A stretch of DNA of 64,000 nucleotides from Flavobacterium sp. N1736 (GCF_025947065.1 NZ_CP109994.1:620001-684000); one strand, 5' to 3'. Positions 46,463-55,029 are shown, counted from the stretch's first letter. Notes: generated by a model not told the origin, from the sequence alone. Translations and numbers: made by a program.

Positions 46463-46544
46463 GCTAGCGCGAGCGTCCCGCTCGTGCCCGTTTCAATTGA
46501 AATTTGCTTCTCTTTGCGTTCACGAGCGGGACGCTCGCGCTAGC
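46463..46544. repeat. REP-like inverted pair, copy 2 (24-bp arms)
   Basis: Arms 46463-46486 and 46521-46544 are exact complements and nearly identical to copy 1 at 45730-45821, with the same CGAGCG-TCC-CGCTCG inner hairpin. The spacer differs in length (34 versus 42) and sequence, so only the arms are conserved. Confidence 0.85.
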
Positions 46545-46564
46545 TAAGGGAGAATTACTTTGAT

Positions 46565-47221
46565 TTATGAAACAATATCATTTAACAATTCTACTAATTT
46601 CTCTTTTTCCTCTGTTAATTCTTTCGGTATTTTATCAAAAATCGAGTAAAATTTTTTGTTTAAATCAGGATGTTTATTTAGTAAAACGGGTTTGCAAGTT
46701 AGCTTATTGTTATTTAAATACTCAGCAGCTCTGATAGCTCTTCTACAAGATGCTCTAACTGCACTACCACCATTTTCACAAAGTCCATAATATTTAATAC
46801 ATTGACAACACCAATAGAAAAGTTGAACTCTTGTTGCTGGCGTTGTGTTTGTACATTGATTAGCAAATAACCTAGCACTTTCTCCTTTCATTTTGTAAAG
46901 CTCTTGATTAATTTCTTTTTTTACATTATCTGCCAATCTTTCCTTCTCTCTTTTAAAAATCTTATTTGTTTGTTTTTCAATATCAGTTTTGGCTATTCTA
47001 GTTTGATATAAGTACGTACCCGTTGCAAACAAAGCAAGAACTCCGACAAAACCACCTAATATTAGTGTATAAGTTTGTGATTGGTTTTCTAAAATCTTTT
47101 TATAAATCTCAACGTCAGTACTATTTTCAGTTAGTTTTTGTACTGAGGCGTATATTGTATCTTTAATAATTACAGTTTTCTGAATAATTGTATCTTGTAT
47201 AATTGTTTTATTTTGATTCAT
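46565..47221 (-). CDS. Orphan membrane-anchored protein
   Basis: A 218-aa protein that I do not recognise. The N-terminal ~45 residues are polar with TIIQDTIIQKTVIIKDTIY repeats, one membrane helix lies at ~50-72 (YTLILGGFVGVLALFATGTY), then a charged coiled segment (IEKQTNKIFKREKERLADNV) and a Cys-rich stretch (FYWCCQCIKYYGLC) before a helical end. Cysteine spacing hints at metal binding but matches no family I know. The 285-bp gap upstream (47222-47506) shows nothing else. Confidence 0.6.
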   Translation of the reverse strand: MNQNKTIIQDTIIQKTVIIKDTIYASVQKLTENSTDVEIYKKILENQSQTYTLILGGFVGVLALFATGTYLYQTRIAKTDIEKQTNKIFKREKERLADNVKKEINQELYKMKGESARLFANQCTNTTPATRVQLFYWCCQCIKYYGLCENGGSAVRASCRRAIRAAEYLNNNKLTCKPVLLNKHPDLNKKFYSIFDKIPKELTEEKEKLVELLNDIVS

Positions 47222-47506
47222 TGGTTAGTTGATAGTTAAATTAGTTTTGTTGTTATGTTTAAGTCTGCTTATTTTTAAGTTTATTAACTAGAGTTTATAA
47301 TTATTATATAAACTTATATAAATTTTTGTAAATCATTTTCACATCTCGAATGCTGTCTAGGAAGAGTTTATATGCCATAATTTAATTAGTTTTTAAATTC
47401 AATTTTATCTTTATCAAAGTTCTACACATAAAACTTTGTGATCTTAGCGTTTTCTCAACACAATCAAAAATCAAAAAAACCTTTGTGAACTTCGCGGTAG
47501 AAAACA

Positions 47507-49237
47507 TCAAAGCATTCGATAAACAGGATATTGCAAATGCGCCTTTTCATAATAAACAGAATGCTTATAAATCCAGTCCAATTGCGCATCAGGATTTTTA
47601 GCAAATTCAGTATCAGTTTGTTTTTTAGATTCTAATTCGGCTTTTAAAGTTGGGTTTTCTTTTAATAATTTCGCTGCTGTATCTTCAAAAATATATTCAG
47701 AATAATGTTCTTTTTGCTGTAAAATTGGATCGAAGAAATTCCAGTTAAAAAACGAATCAACACCTTCCGGTTCAAAAGCTTCTACTAAATATTTTACACC
47801 TTTTTGATTTGTCGGAACTAAGTAATCGCCTTTGGCAAAAGCCATTTTTACTATTTTAGAAGTAACGGTTGTATTTCTATGGATATAATGACCTTCATAA
47901 GCATTTTGCGCTGTTTTAAAATCAGCAATTCTGTAACTTTCAACCTCAATAATTGTATCATTTTTAAGTTGAGAAAACGAGATATTGTTGTTCTTTAAAA
48001 GATCAATAATATTCCAATATCCTTTCGGAATGATATAAGCAAACGGTATAACAACGTCTTTTACTGATTTGAATTCTTTTATATACGGAACATCTTTTTT
48101 ATACGGTTTGCTTCGGTCATAATACAAACGATTTCCTGTTGTGGCCTCGCTTTTTTTGTAACCCGCTTCATATCCTAAAAACGAAAATGTAGTTGCTTTT
48201 GTACTGTCCAGTTCCCATTGCAAAGTGTATGGTTTTCCTGGTTTATATTGCTCCAGATTTTTCACTCGAAGTTCTTTTATCTTTAGATAATTGGCATCGG
48301 TAAAATCCATTGTCGATTTCATATATTCATACGTTACTTTTACACGATCAGCATATTTTTTCAGCATATGCGTTTCAACCACAAAACCAATTGTATTAAA
48401 CAACGAAGTATATCCCGTTGTATATCGCGGACTATCAACAAATTGCCCAAAACCTTTGTCCGGCGTATCTTTAAAAGAATCAACATAAGGCGTTGTTTCG
48501 ATTTTCTTTTGCTGTAAATCTTTTACCAAAGCCGGCATCATTTCGGTATTCATAAAATCGCCCAAAACAGTTCCCAATTTGTTATGCTGCGTCATAATAT
48601 AGGTTAGTTTATATTGATAATCAGATCCGTTGCTTACGTGATTATCGATAAAAACATCGGCATTTATTTTCTGGAAAATCTCGACAAAACTCTTTGTATT
48701 TCGAGTGTCTGATTTCATTAAATCGCGATTTAAATCATAATTTCTGGCATTTCCCCTAAAACCATAAATTTCCGGTCCGTCCTGATTGGCTCTTGTAGTT
48801 GAATTTCTGTTTAAAGCGCCGCCAATATTATAAACCGGAATACAAACGAGAACGGTATTTTTTGGTGCTTTTAGTTTTCCAATTGCCAAATCTCTGTAGA
48901 ATTGCATAGTCGCGTCGATTCCGTCAGGTTCTCCGGCGTGGATTCCGTTATTGATAAAAAGTACCGCTTTGTTTTTTTGGATTTTCTCAAAATCAAATTC
49001 TTTTTCAGGATTATAAACGATCATATGCAATGGTTCTCCGGAATCTGTTAAACCCATTTCTTTCATTTGAATCCTTGGAAAATCATTAGCCAAAAGCTTA
49101 TAATATGCAATAGTTTCAGCATACGAAGCAGATTGATTTCCGTTTCCTTTTTCGAAAAAAGTGTCGTATTTTTTATTGTTATTCTGAGCAAAAATTGTGA
49201 TGGTGAAAAGGAAAAGGTAAAATGTAAAAAGTTTCAT
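47507..49237 (-). CDS. M14-family zinc carboxypeptidase
   Basis: A 576-aa secreted metallopeptidase. Signal peptide MKLFTFYLFLFTITIFAQ; the ATG at 49237 is preferred to an upstream TTG. Zinc ligands lie in INNGIHAGEPDGIDA (His and Glu) and VFIDNHVSNG (His). The catalytic domain ends near residue 330; the C-terminal ~240 residues are a less conserved domain. It trims peptides in the periplasm or outside the cell. Its own promoter would lie in the repeat-rich gap upstream. Confidence 0.88.
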   Translation of the reverse strand: MKLFTFYLFLFTITIFAQNNNKKYDTFFEKGNGNQSASYAETIAYYKLLANDFPRIQMKEMGLTDSGEPLHMIVYNPEKEFDFEKIQKNKAVLFINNGIHAGEPDGIDATMQFYRDLAIGKLKAPKNTVLVCIPVYNIGGALNRNSTTRANQDGPEIYGFRGNARNYDLNRDLMKSDTRNTKSFVEIFQKINADVFIDNHVSNGSDYQYKLTYIMTQHNKLGTVLGDFMNTEMMPALVKDLQQKKIETTPYVDSFKDTPDKGFGQFVDSPRYTTGYTSLFNTIGFVVETHMLKKYADRVKVTYEYMKSTMDFTDANYLKIKELRVKNLEQYKPGKPYTLQWELDSTKATTFSFLGYEAGYKKSEATTGNRLYYDRSKPYKKDVPYIKEFKSVKDVVIPFAYIIPKGYWNIIDLLKNNNISFSQLKNDTIIEVESYRIADFKTAQNAYEGHYIHRNTTVTSKIVKMAFAKGDYLVPTNQKGVKYLVEAFEPEGVDSFFNWNFFDPILQQKEHYSEYIFEDTAAKLLKENPTLKAELESKKQTDTEFAKNPDAQLDWIYKHSVYYEKAHLQYPVYRML

Positions 49238-49278
49238 GGATCTGGTTTTAATAGAAACCAAATATAATAGTTTTATTT

Positions 49279-49448
49279 GTTTCAGGTTTTAACGCTTTGT
49301 GGTTATTTGCTTCTCGCAGATTTTGCAGATTGAGCAGATTTAATTTCAACTGATAAATAAAAAATCTGCCTAATCTGCAAAATCTGCGAGAGATAAAAAC
49401 TTTACACCTTTGCAGTAAAAAAACTTGAAACAAAAGAAAACCTGAAAC
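49279..49448. repeat. Nested inverted repeats between M14 and helicase genes
   Basis: An outer pair, GTTTCAGGTTTT (49279-49290) with its complement at 49437-49448, encloses an inner 20-bp perfect pair, TCTCGCAGATTTTGCAGATT (49312-49331) with 49372-49391. Units of GCAGATT also repeat directly inside. Confidence 0.8.
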
Positions 49449-49463
49449 TTGAAACCTTTTAAT

Positions 49464-49471
49464 TACTTTTG
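49464..49471 (+). promoter_or_regulatory. -7 box directly before the helicase start
   Basis: TACTTTTG fits TAnnTTTG and ends four bases before the ATG at 49476, the same spacing as at pyrE and the XRE gene. No TTG -33 box at normal spacing was found. Confidence 0.55.
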
Positions 49472-49475
49472 CAAA

Positions 49476-50825
49476 ATGAATAAAAATCACCATTCCAACA
49501 ATATACTTTCGAATTTAGGTATTGAGAGCCTAAACGAAATGCAGGAAGTTGCTCAGGACGCAATTTTAAACGATAACAATGTTTTGCTTCTTTCTCCAAC
49601 AGGATCAGGAAAAACACTGGCTTTTTTGCTTCCGGTTTTAGAATTATTACAGCCGGAAATTCTTTCGGTTCAATGTTTAATTTTAGTGCCTTCGCGTGAA
49701 TTAGGTTTGCAAATCGAGCAGGTTTGGAAAAAAATGGGAACGCAATATAAAGTGAATATCTGCTACGGCGGACATTCTATTGATACTGAAATTAAAAATT
49801 TAAGCAATCCGCCAGCGGTTTTAATTGGAACTCCGGGCAGAATTGCAGATCATATTGACAGAGATACTTTTCGTACAGACAAAATTCAGACTTTAATTTT
49901 AGATGAATTTGACAAATCACTGCAGTTGGGTTTTCATGAGCAAATGTCATATATCATTGGCAAATTAACAAAACTAAACAAACGCGTTTTGGTTTCGGCA
50001 ACTTCAGATATTGAAATTCCGAGATATACCAGAGTTGTTAATCCAACAGTTTTGGATTTTATTCCCGAGGAAGAAGAAAAAGCGAATCTTTCGATGAAAA
50101 TGATTGTTTCGCCAGCTAAAGATAAGTTGGAAAGTTTGTTCAATTTAATTTGTTCATTGAAATCACAGTCGGCAATTATATTTTGTAACCATCGCGATGC
50201 TGCAGAACGTATTAGTGATACATTGAACGAAAAAGGAATTTACGCCACGTATTATCATGGCGGAATGGATCAGGATGAACGCGAGCGCGCTTTGATTCAG
50301 TTTAGAAACGGAAGTATGAGTTATTTAATCACAACAGATCTTGCCGCACGTGGATTGGATATTCCGGAAATGAAACATGTAATTCATTATCATTTACCTT
50401 TAAAAGAAGATGAATTTACACATCGTAACGGTCGTACGGCACGTATGCAAGCTACAGGAACGGCGTATATAATTATTCACGAAAGTGAAAAAAAACTGGA
50501 TTATATCGATTACGGAATGGAAGTTTTGAATGTAGAAAACACCACGACTTTACCAAAACCACCTGAATATCAAACAATTTATATTAGTGGAGGAAAGAAA
50601 ACAAAACTGAATAAAATTGATATTGTTGGTTTCTTCTCTCAAAAAGGAAAATTGGAAAAAGGTGATTTAGGTTTAATCGAAGTAAAAGATTTTATCTCGT
50701 TTGCAGCTGTAAAATACAATAAAGTAAAAGACTTGCTTCATAATGTAAAAGACGAGAAAATGAAAGGCAAGAAATTTAAAATTGAAGTTGCCCGTAAGGT
50801 TGTCAAGAAAGAAGAAGAACGATAA
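49476..50825 (+). CDS. DEAD-box RNA helicase, DbpA-like
   Basis: A 449-aa helicase. Q motif near the start, motif I SPTGSGKT, motif II written DEFD in LILDEFDKSLQLGF, motif III SAT, and TTDLAARGLDIPEM and HRNGRTARM in the second RecA domain. Residues ~375-445 match a DbpA-type RNA-binding domain (KIDIVGFFSQKGKLEKGDLG), so it probably works in 23S rRNA maturation. DEFD instead of DEAD is a tolerated variant. An upstream TTG was rejected because its codons overlap the -7 box. Confidence 0.9.
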   Translation: MNKNHHSNNILSNLGIESLNEMQEVAQDAILNDNNVLLLSPTGSGKTLAFLLPVLELLQPEILSVQCLILVPSRELGLQIEQVWKKMGTQYKVNICYGGHSIDTEIKNLSNPPAVLIGTPGRIADHIDRDTFRTDKIQTLILDEFDKSLQLGFHEQMSYIIGKLTKLNKRVLVSATSDIEIPRYTRVVNPTVLDFIPEEEEKANLSMKMIVSPAKDKLESLFNLICSLKSQSAIIFCNHRDAAERISDTLNEKGIYATYYHGGMDQDERERALIQFRNGSMSYLITTDLAARGLDIPEMKHVIHYHLPLKEDEFTHRNGRTARMQATGTAYIIIHESEKKLDYIDYGMEVLNVENTTTLPKPPEYQTIYISGGKKTKLNKIDIVGFFSQKGKLEKGDLGLIEVKDFISFAAVKYNKVKDLLHNVKDEKMKGKKFKIEVARKVVKKEEER

Positions 50826-51045
50826 AATTTGTTTTTTTCAGAATTTCACGAAAATTCAGAGACTTTATAGTTGTGTTTTTTAATTTTAATTTATTGATTA
50901 TTAAAAAGTTGCAGTTTTTAATGTGCCGAATGAAGTAATTTTAACTAAAATTCACAATTTAATGTTAATAAAAGAGTGGTTTTAGAAGTAATTTTTCATA
51001 ATTTCGGCGTTTATTATAGTAGTAAAAATTAACCCCAAAATCGTT

Positions 51046-51492
51046 ATGAAAAAGATTATTACCCTTGCTATTTTGTTTTTTAGCGTTGTTTCGTTTGCGC
51101 AGATTAAAGTTCTTGAAACTGTACCTGTTGAAAAATTAGGAAAAGTAAATAACAACTATATTCAAAAAATTGGAGATGAATATACTGTTTATTACACAAG
51201 TATTCAAAATGATGATGATTCGTCAGCATTGAGAAAGTTTTCATTTAAAAACGTTAACAACGATTATACAAGTCTTTATAATATTATTATGGGCGGTTTT
51301 ACTGCAAGCCCATTATATGATATTAAATTAGAATTACCAAACAACTACATCTGGTTGCATTACACAGGAAGTGTTATTCCTGAGAAAGCTACAGTTCAGT
51401 TTATGGTTTCAAGCAAAGAAGCTTCTTCTGCAACAAGCAGTGTTTCTGAGCCATTCGTAAAAGATCAGATTAATAAATTATTCCAAAAATAA
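51046..51492 (+). CDS. Secreted protein of unknown function
   Basis: A 148-aa protein with a signal peptide (MKKIITLAILFFSVVSFAQ) and a small beta-rich domain (KLGKVNNNYIQKIGDEYTVY, LELPNNYIWLHYTG). I do not recognise a family. The end is Ser/Lys-rich (ASSATSSVSEPFVKDQINKL). It is monocistronic; the 220-bp gap before it is AT-rich without a clear promoter box. It ends near a strong terminator. Confidence 0.65.
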   Translation: MKKIITLAILFFSVVSFAQIKVLETVPVEKLGKVNNNYIQKIGDEYTVYYTSIQNDDDSSALRKFSFKNVNNDYTSLYNIIMGGFTASPLYDIKLELPNNYIWLHYTGSVIPEKATVQFMVSSKEASSATSSVSEPFVKDQINKLFQK

Positions 51493-51560
51493 TTTATTTT
51501 TAGTTTCAGGTTTCAGGTTTTATTTGTTCAGGTTAAACCTTTGTCATGAAATTTTAAATA
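51493..51560. repeat. GTTTCAGGTTT repeat units
   Basis: Direct units of TTTCAGGTTTCAGGTTT and GTTCAGGTTAAACC follow the 148-aa gene, the same wording as in the tract at 9911. No other feature. Confidence 0.5.
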
Positions 51561-51561
51561 C

Positions 51562-51605
51562 AATACAAAAAAGGCTATTCAGATTTGAATAGCCTTTTTT
51601 GTATT
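51562..51605. terminator. Bidirectional terminator
   Basis: A 19-bp stem (51562-51580 and 51587-51605), with core AAGGCTATTC and a 6-base loop, and A/T runs on both sides. It serves the 148-aa gene on the plus strand and phnA on the minus strand. Confidence 0.9.
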
Positions 51606-51678
51606 AAAAAAGTTTCATGTTTCATGTTGAAAAAAAACTTTGAACCTTTGTTACTCTGTACCTTTGAACCTTTAAAGA
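51606..51678. repeat. CTTTGAACCTTTG repeat units
   Basis: Between the terminator and phnA, CTTTGAACCTTTG (about 51635-51647) and TACCTTTGAACCTTT (51659-51673) repeat. TACCTTTG fits the -7 consensus on the plus strand, so the repeat may act as a chance promoter. Confidence 0.5.
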
Positions 51679-52257
51679 TTATATCTTCTTCACGTATTGC
51701 GTTATAATTACAATTTGCTGTCCGTCTACTTTTCCTTCGATATATTCAGCATTTTCATGGTCTAAACGAATGTTACGAACGGCAGTTCCTTGTTTGGCAA
51801 CCATGCTTGATCCTTTTACTTTTAAATCTTTTATTAAAACAACAGAATCTCCGTGTTCTAAAATTACCCCATTACTATCACGGTGAACCAGCTTGTTTTC
51901 GTCATCTTCGCCTTCTCCGGTTGCTTTTGCCCATGCAAGCGTATCTTCGTCTAAATACATCATGTCAAGCAATTCCTGCGGCCAGCCAGCAGCACGCAAT
52001 CGGCTTAACATTCTCCAGGCAACAACTTGTACCGCCACGTTTTCATTCCACATACTGTCATTTAAACATCTCCAGTGATTTAAATCTACATTATCAGGGT
52101 TTTCAATTTGGTCAATACAAGTTGCACAAGCCATTATGCTTTCGTCAAGTCCGCCTTTTTGAGTTGGTAATACCTGATATACTTTTAGGTTTTCTTCTGC
52201 TCCGCAAAGTTCACATTTAGATCCGCTACGTTTGTTTAATTCTCTTTCGATGCTCAT
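51679..52257 (-). CDS. PhnA/YjdM-type zinc-ribbon protein
   Basis: A 192-aa protein. An N-terminal zinc ribbon has CELCG and CATC pairs (residues ~15-45), then a helical middle and a C-terminal beta domain with DSNGVILEHGDSVVLIKDLK and KGSSMVAKQGTAVRNIRL, the PhnA signature. E. coli PhnA (YjdM) is not required for phosphonate use, so the name does not prove that role. Monocistronic, with inverted repeats upstream. Confidence 0.88.
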   Translation of the reverse strand: MSIERELNKRSGSKCELCGAEENLKVYQVLPTQKGGLDESIMACATCIDQIENPDNVDLNHWRCLNDSMWNENVAVQVVAWRMLSRLRAAGWPQELLDMMYLDEDTLAWAKATGEGEDDENKLVHRDSNGVILEHGDSVVLIKDLKVKGSSMVAKQGTAVRNIRLDHENAEYIEGKVDGQQIVIITQYVKKI

Positions 52258-52342
52258 TGTTTATGTTTATTTAAAAATGCGAAATTACTTATAATTTGCT
52301 TCGCTTGCAAGTTTGTGTTTTTGGGGTTGGTTTTGTCCTTGC

Positions 52343-52414
52343 GAGGAACGAAGCAATCTCATTTGCAGAATCCTTCCCAAAATGATTTATATCAGTGAGA
52401 TTGCTTCGTTCCTC
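52343..52414. repeat. 19-bp inverted repeat, GAACGAAGCAATCTC type
   Basis: GAGGAACGAAGCAATCTCA (52343-52361) has its exact complement at 52396-52414. Related arms occur again at 56848-56903, so this is a dispersed element with two copies in the window. It lies between the phnA start and the coaD stop. Confidence 0.85.
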
Positions 52415-52434
52415 AAATGACTTTATGTGTGTTA

Positions 52435-52893
52435 TTACTTCTTCACCCTAACAGCATCCGGAACCAGCATTTCATATTCGCCGCCGTTTCGCAATACATC
52501 GCGAACAATACTTGAACTTATAAAAGATGTTTTTGCAGCCGTTAATAAAAAGACAGTTTCTATTTTTGACAGTTTTCTGTTGGTATGTGCAATGGCTTTT
52601 TCGAATTCAAAATCAGCGGGATTGCGCAAACCTCTTAAAATAAAATTAGCTTTTAGTTTTTTGGCTAGATCTATAGTCAATCCTTCATAGGTAATAACAG
52701 AAATTTTAGGTTCATCTTTGAATGTTTCTTCGATAAAACGTTTTCTTTCTTCGAGTGAAAACATGTATTTTTTTTCGGCATTAACACCAATTGCAATTAC
52801 GATTTCATCAAAAAGAGAAATTCCTCTTTTAATAATATCTTCGTGACCAAGTGTTATTGGATCAAAAGATCCCGGAAATATGGCTTTTCTCAT
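52435..52893 (-). CDS. coaD: Phosphopantetheine adenylyltransferase
   Basis: A 152-aa enzyme that makes dephospho-CoA from phosphopantetheine and ATP. The nucleotidyl-transferase motif is in FPGSFDPITLGHEDIIKRG (the TxGH box); LRGLRNPADFEFE and ISSSIVRDVLRNGG are typical. Full length for the family. It lies 118 bp after the DUF421 gene in the same direction; a repeat tract fills that gap. Confidence 0.96.
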   Translation of the reverse strand: MRKAIFPGSFDPITLGHEDIIKRGISLFDEIVIAIGVNAEKKYMFSLEERKRFIEETFKDEPKISVITYEGLTIDLAKKLKANFILRGLRNPADFEFEKAIAHTNRKLSKIETVFLLTAAKTSFISSSIVRDVLRNGGEYEMLVPDAVRVKK

Positions 52894-52900
52894 TTCTTTT

Positions 52901-52996
52901 AAGGTTCAGAGTTTCATAGTTACAAAGGTTCAAAGTTTTTTAATTAAACTATGTTGAAACCTTTATTTTTTTGGAATTTTCCCGATAATTATCGGG
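52901..52996. repeat. CAAAGGTTCAAAG units plus a 16-bp palindrome
   Basis: The coaD-DUF421 gap contains GGTTCAGAGTTTC, ACAAAGGTTCAAAGTTTTTT and GTTGAAACCTTTA, followed by the perfect palindrome CCCGATAATTATCGGG (52981-52996). Confidence 0.6.
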
Positions 52997-53011
52997 ATTG
53001 GAATTTATCTT

Positions 53012-53704
53012 TTACGTTATTCTGAGTGTTTTTATGGCAGGAACCCATTCTTCTTTTTTACAGACTTTGCATTTTGCAGTTCCTGATTTTTGTTCTTCGG
53101 TGTGGCCGCAAAAAGTGCAGGCATGAATACCGTCATTTTGAATGTTTTTACTTTTTTCATTAAACAAGCCAGGCAAAATTGGCAAGCCATATTTTACATC
53201 TTTATCTTCATAAAAAAATACGCTTATTTCGCCACTTGTTTCTATAAAAGCATGTTTTACCTGACCAAGATGTTCGATAGATTTAATACGAAGTTCAGAG
53301 AAAAATTCATCTTGCGCCAGACTTTCTTTTTTGAAAGTTGCTACAGAAAATTTACCGTCGTTTATCAAACATTCGGTTTTGCCTTCAATAAATTCTTCAA
53401 ATCTTTTGCTTTTTCCAGTCAGCCAGGTTACGGCGCGGTACAAAATTATAATTACGGTAAAAACAATTGCGGCAGGAACAATTCCAACATCTTCATAAAA
53501 CATTGGATCTCCGGCTGCAGAACCTAAGGCGATTATAATTACGGTTTCGAAAATCGACAATTGTTTAACGCCTCGTTTTCCTGCCAGTTTTAAAGTCAAC
53601 AGCAAAATCGTGAACATTACTGTGGAACGAAAGATAACCTCCAGCGCGAAATTTTCGGGCAAATCATTGTAAAAAATTCTATTCCATTCGAATATTTCGT
53701 TCAT
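53012..53704 (-). CDS. DUF421 protein with C-terminal cysteine-rich tail
   Basis: A 230-aa protein: three N-terminal membrane helices (first two ~25-45 and 55-75), a DUF421 domain (GKTECLINDGKFSVATFKKES, HAFIETSGEISVFFYED), then an extra ~40 residues with two Cys pairs, ACTFCGHTEEQ and AKCKVCKKEEW, which look like a zinc ribbon or rubredoxin-like site. The first DUF421 protein of the window (446-964) lacks this tail. Its gene sits between coaD and ddl, with palindromic repeats on both sides. Confidence 0.8.
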   Translation of the reverse strand: MNEIFEWNRIFYNDLPENFALEVIFRSTVMFTILLLTLKLAGKRGVKQLSIFETVIIIALGSAAGDPMFYEDVGIVPAAIVFTVIIILYRAVTWLTGKSKRFEEFIEGKTECLINDGKFSVATFKKESLAQDEFFSELRIKSIEHLGQVKHAFIETSGEISVFFYEDKDVKYGLPILPGLFNEKSKNIQNDGIHACTFCGHTEEQKSGTAKCKVCKKEEWVPAIKTLRIT

Positions 53705-53747
53705 TTTTTTAGTTGCTAAGGTTCTTAGGTGCTAAGTTTTTTTCTTT

Positions 53748-53837
53748 TTGTCATTTCGACGGAGGAGAAATCACATCCAGAGAGCGACAAACTGTGTGTC
53801 TTCACTTTATGTGATTTCTCCTCCGTCGAAATGACAA
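53748..53837. repeat. 29-bp perfect inverted repeat, CGACGGAGGAGAAATCAC type
   Basis: Arms 53748-53776 and 53809-53837, containing TTTCGACGGAGGAGAAATCA, are exact complements with a 32-base spacer. This is one of the longest repeats in the window. It lies between the DUF421 start and ddl. Confidence 0.85.
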
Positions 53838-53862
53838 GATTATGAATAATGACTTTAAAAAA

Positions 53863-53923
53863 TAAGGTTCTGAGATCTTAGTAACTTAGTCCCGAAGCTT
53901 CGGGATAGAATCTCAGAACCTTA
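53863..53923. repeat. Nested palindromes after ddl
   Basis: TAAGGTTCTGAGAT (53863-53876) pairs with ATCTCAGAACCTTA (53910-53923), and a perfect 14-bp palindrome, CCCGAAGCTTCGGG (53891-53904), sits inside. It is 10 bp after the ddl stop and may serve as its terminator, though no T run follows. Confidence 0.7.
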
Positions 53924-53933
53924 GTATCTTTTG

Positions 53934-54905
53934 CTAAGCTAACGCTAACTCAATCGCATTGGTGAATAAATCTTCAAGAGAAATTCCGGCTGCTTTTGCT
54001 TGTTGCGGAATTAAACTTTCGGTTGTTAAACCCGGAATTGTATTCATTTCAAGCATATAAGGTTCGTTGTCTACAATGATAAATTCGCTTCTTGAAAAAC
54101 CCTTCATTTTTAAAACTTCGTAAGCACGTTTGGCAGTTTCTCCTACTTTTTGTGTTAGTTCGTCTGAGATTCTGGCAGGCGTAATTTCTTGTGATTTTCC
54201 TTCGTATTTCGCTTCGTAATCAAAGAAATCATTATCTGAAACGATTTCAGTAATTGGTAAAACCTTAATTTCTCCTTTGTAATTAATTACTCCAACAGAA
54301 ACTTCGGTTCCGTCAAGAAAACTTTCGATGATAATTTCGTTGTCTTCTTTATACGCAACTTCAATTGCGATAGGCAATTCGGCCGCACTTTTTACTTTTG
54401 AGATTCCAAAACTTGAACCCGCTTTGTTTGGTTTTACGAAACATGGCAAACCTACTTTTTTTACGATTTCGTCTGTATTGATAACATCGCCTTTATTTAG
54501 GTAATAAGAAATCGCAGTTTTGATTCCGTATGGTTTTAAAACCGATAATAAATCACGTTTGTTGAATGTAAGCGCCGATTGGTAATAATCGCATGACGAT
54601 TGTGGAATGCCTAATAATTCAAAATAAGCCTGCATTAATCCGTCTTCGCCCGGAGTTCCGTGAATGGCATTAAAAACACAGTCAAAAGTAATTTTTTGTC
54701 CGTTTACTGTAACCGAAAAATCATTTCTATCAATTGGGAATTCGGCATCATTTTCGTCTACATAAACCCATTTTTCTTTAAAAATATGAATACGAAATCC
54801 GTTGTATTTTGTTTTATCAAGATATTGGTGAACGACGTTTCCTGAGATAAGCGAAATTTTATATTCACTTGAATATCCGCCCATGATGATGGCTATGTTT
54901 TTCAT
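53934..54905 (-). CDS. ddl: D-alanine--D-alanine ligase
   Basis: A 323-aa ATP-grasp enzyme of peptidoglycan precursor synthesis. MKNIAIIMGGYSSEYKISLIS opens the N-domain, with HGTPGEDGLMQAYFELLGIP, LPCFVKPNKAGSSFGISKV and the metal-binding YMLEMNTIPGLTTESLIPQQ following. A TTG start 16 codons upstream was rejected for this ATG. It is divergent from the PASTA gene across 152 bp. Confidence 0.95.
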   Translation of the reverse strand: MKNIAIIMGGYSSEYKISLISGNVVHQYLDKTKYNGFRIHIFKEKWVYVDENDAEFPIDRNDFSVTVNGQKITFDCVFNAIHGTPGEDGLMQAYFELLGIPQSSCDYYQSALTFNKRDLLSVLKPYGIKTAISYYLNKGDVINTDEIVKKVGLPCFVKPNKAGSSFGISKVKSAAELPIAIEVAYKEDNEIIIESFLDGTEVSVGVINYKGEIKVLPITEIVSDNDFFDYEAKYEGKSQEITPARISDELTQKVGETAKRAYEVLKMKGFSRSEFIIVDNEPYMLEMNTIPGLTTESLIPQQAKAAGISLEDLFTNAIELALA

Positions 54906-55029
54906 TGATTTGATGTTTATTTGTTTGATCGTTAATCGTTTAATTTGTTTCAAGTTTCAGGTTTTAGCTTTTTTGCCGTACTTTCTTGTTTTAAACAAAA
55001 TTATCATTTTTTTTGAAACGAAATAGCTT

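Noticed and set aside
53090..53527. 145-aa plus-strand frame opposite the second DUF421 gene
   Set aside because: Phe/Lys-rich antisense of a recognised membrane protein.
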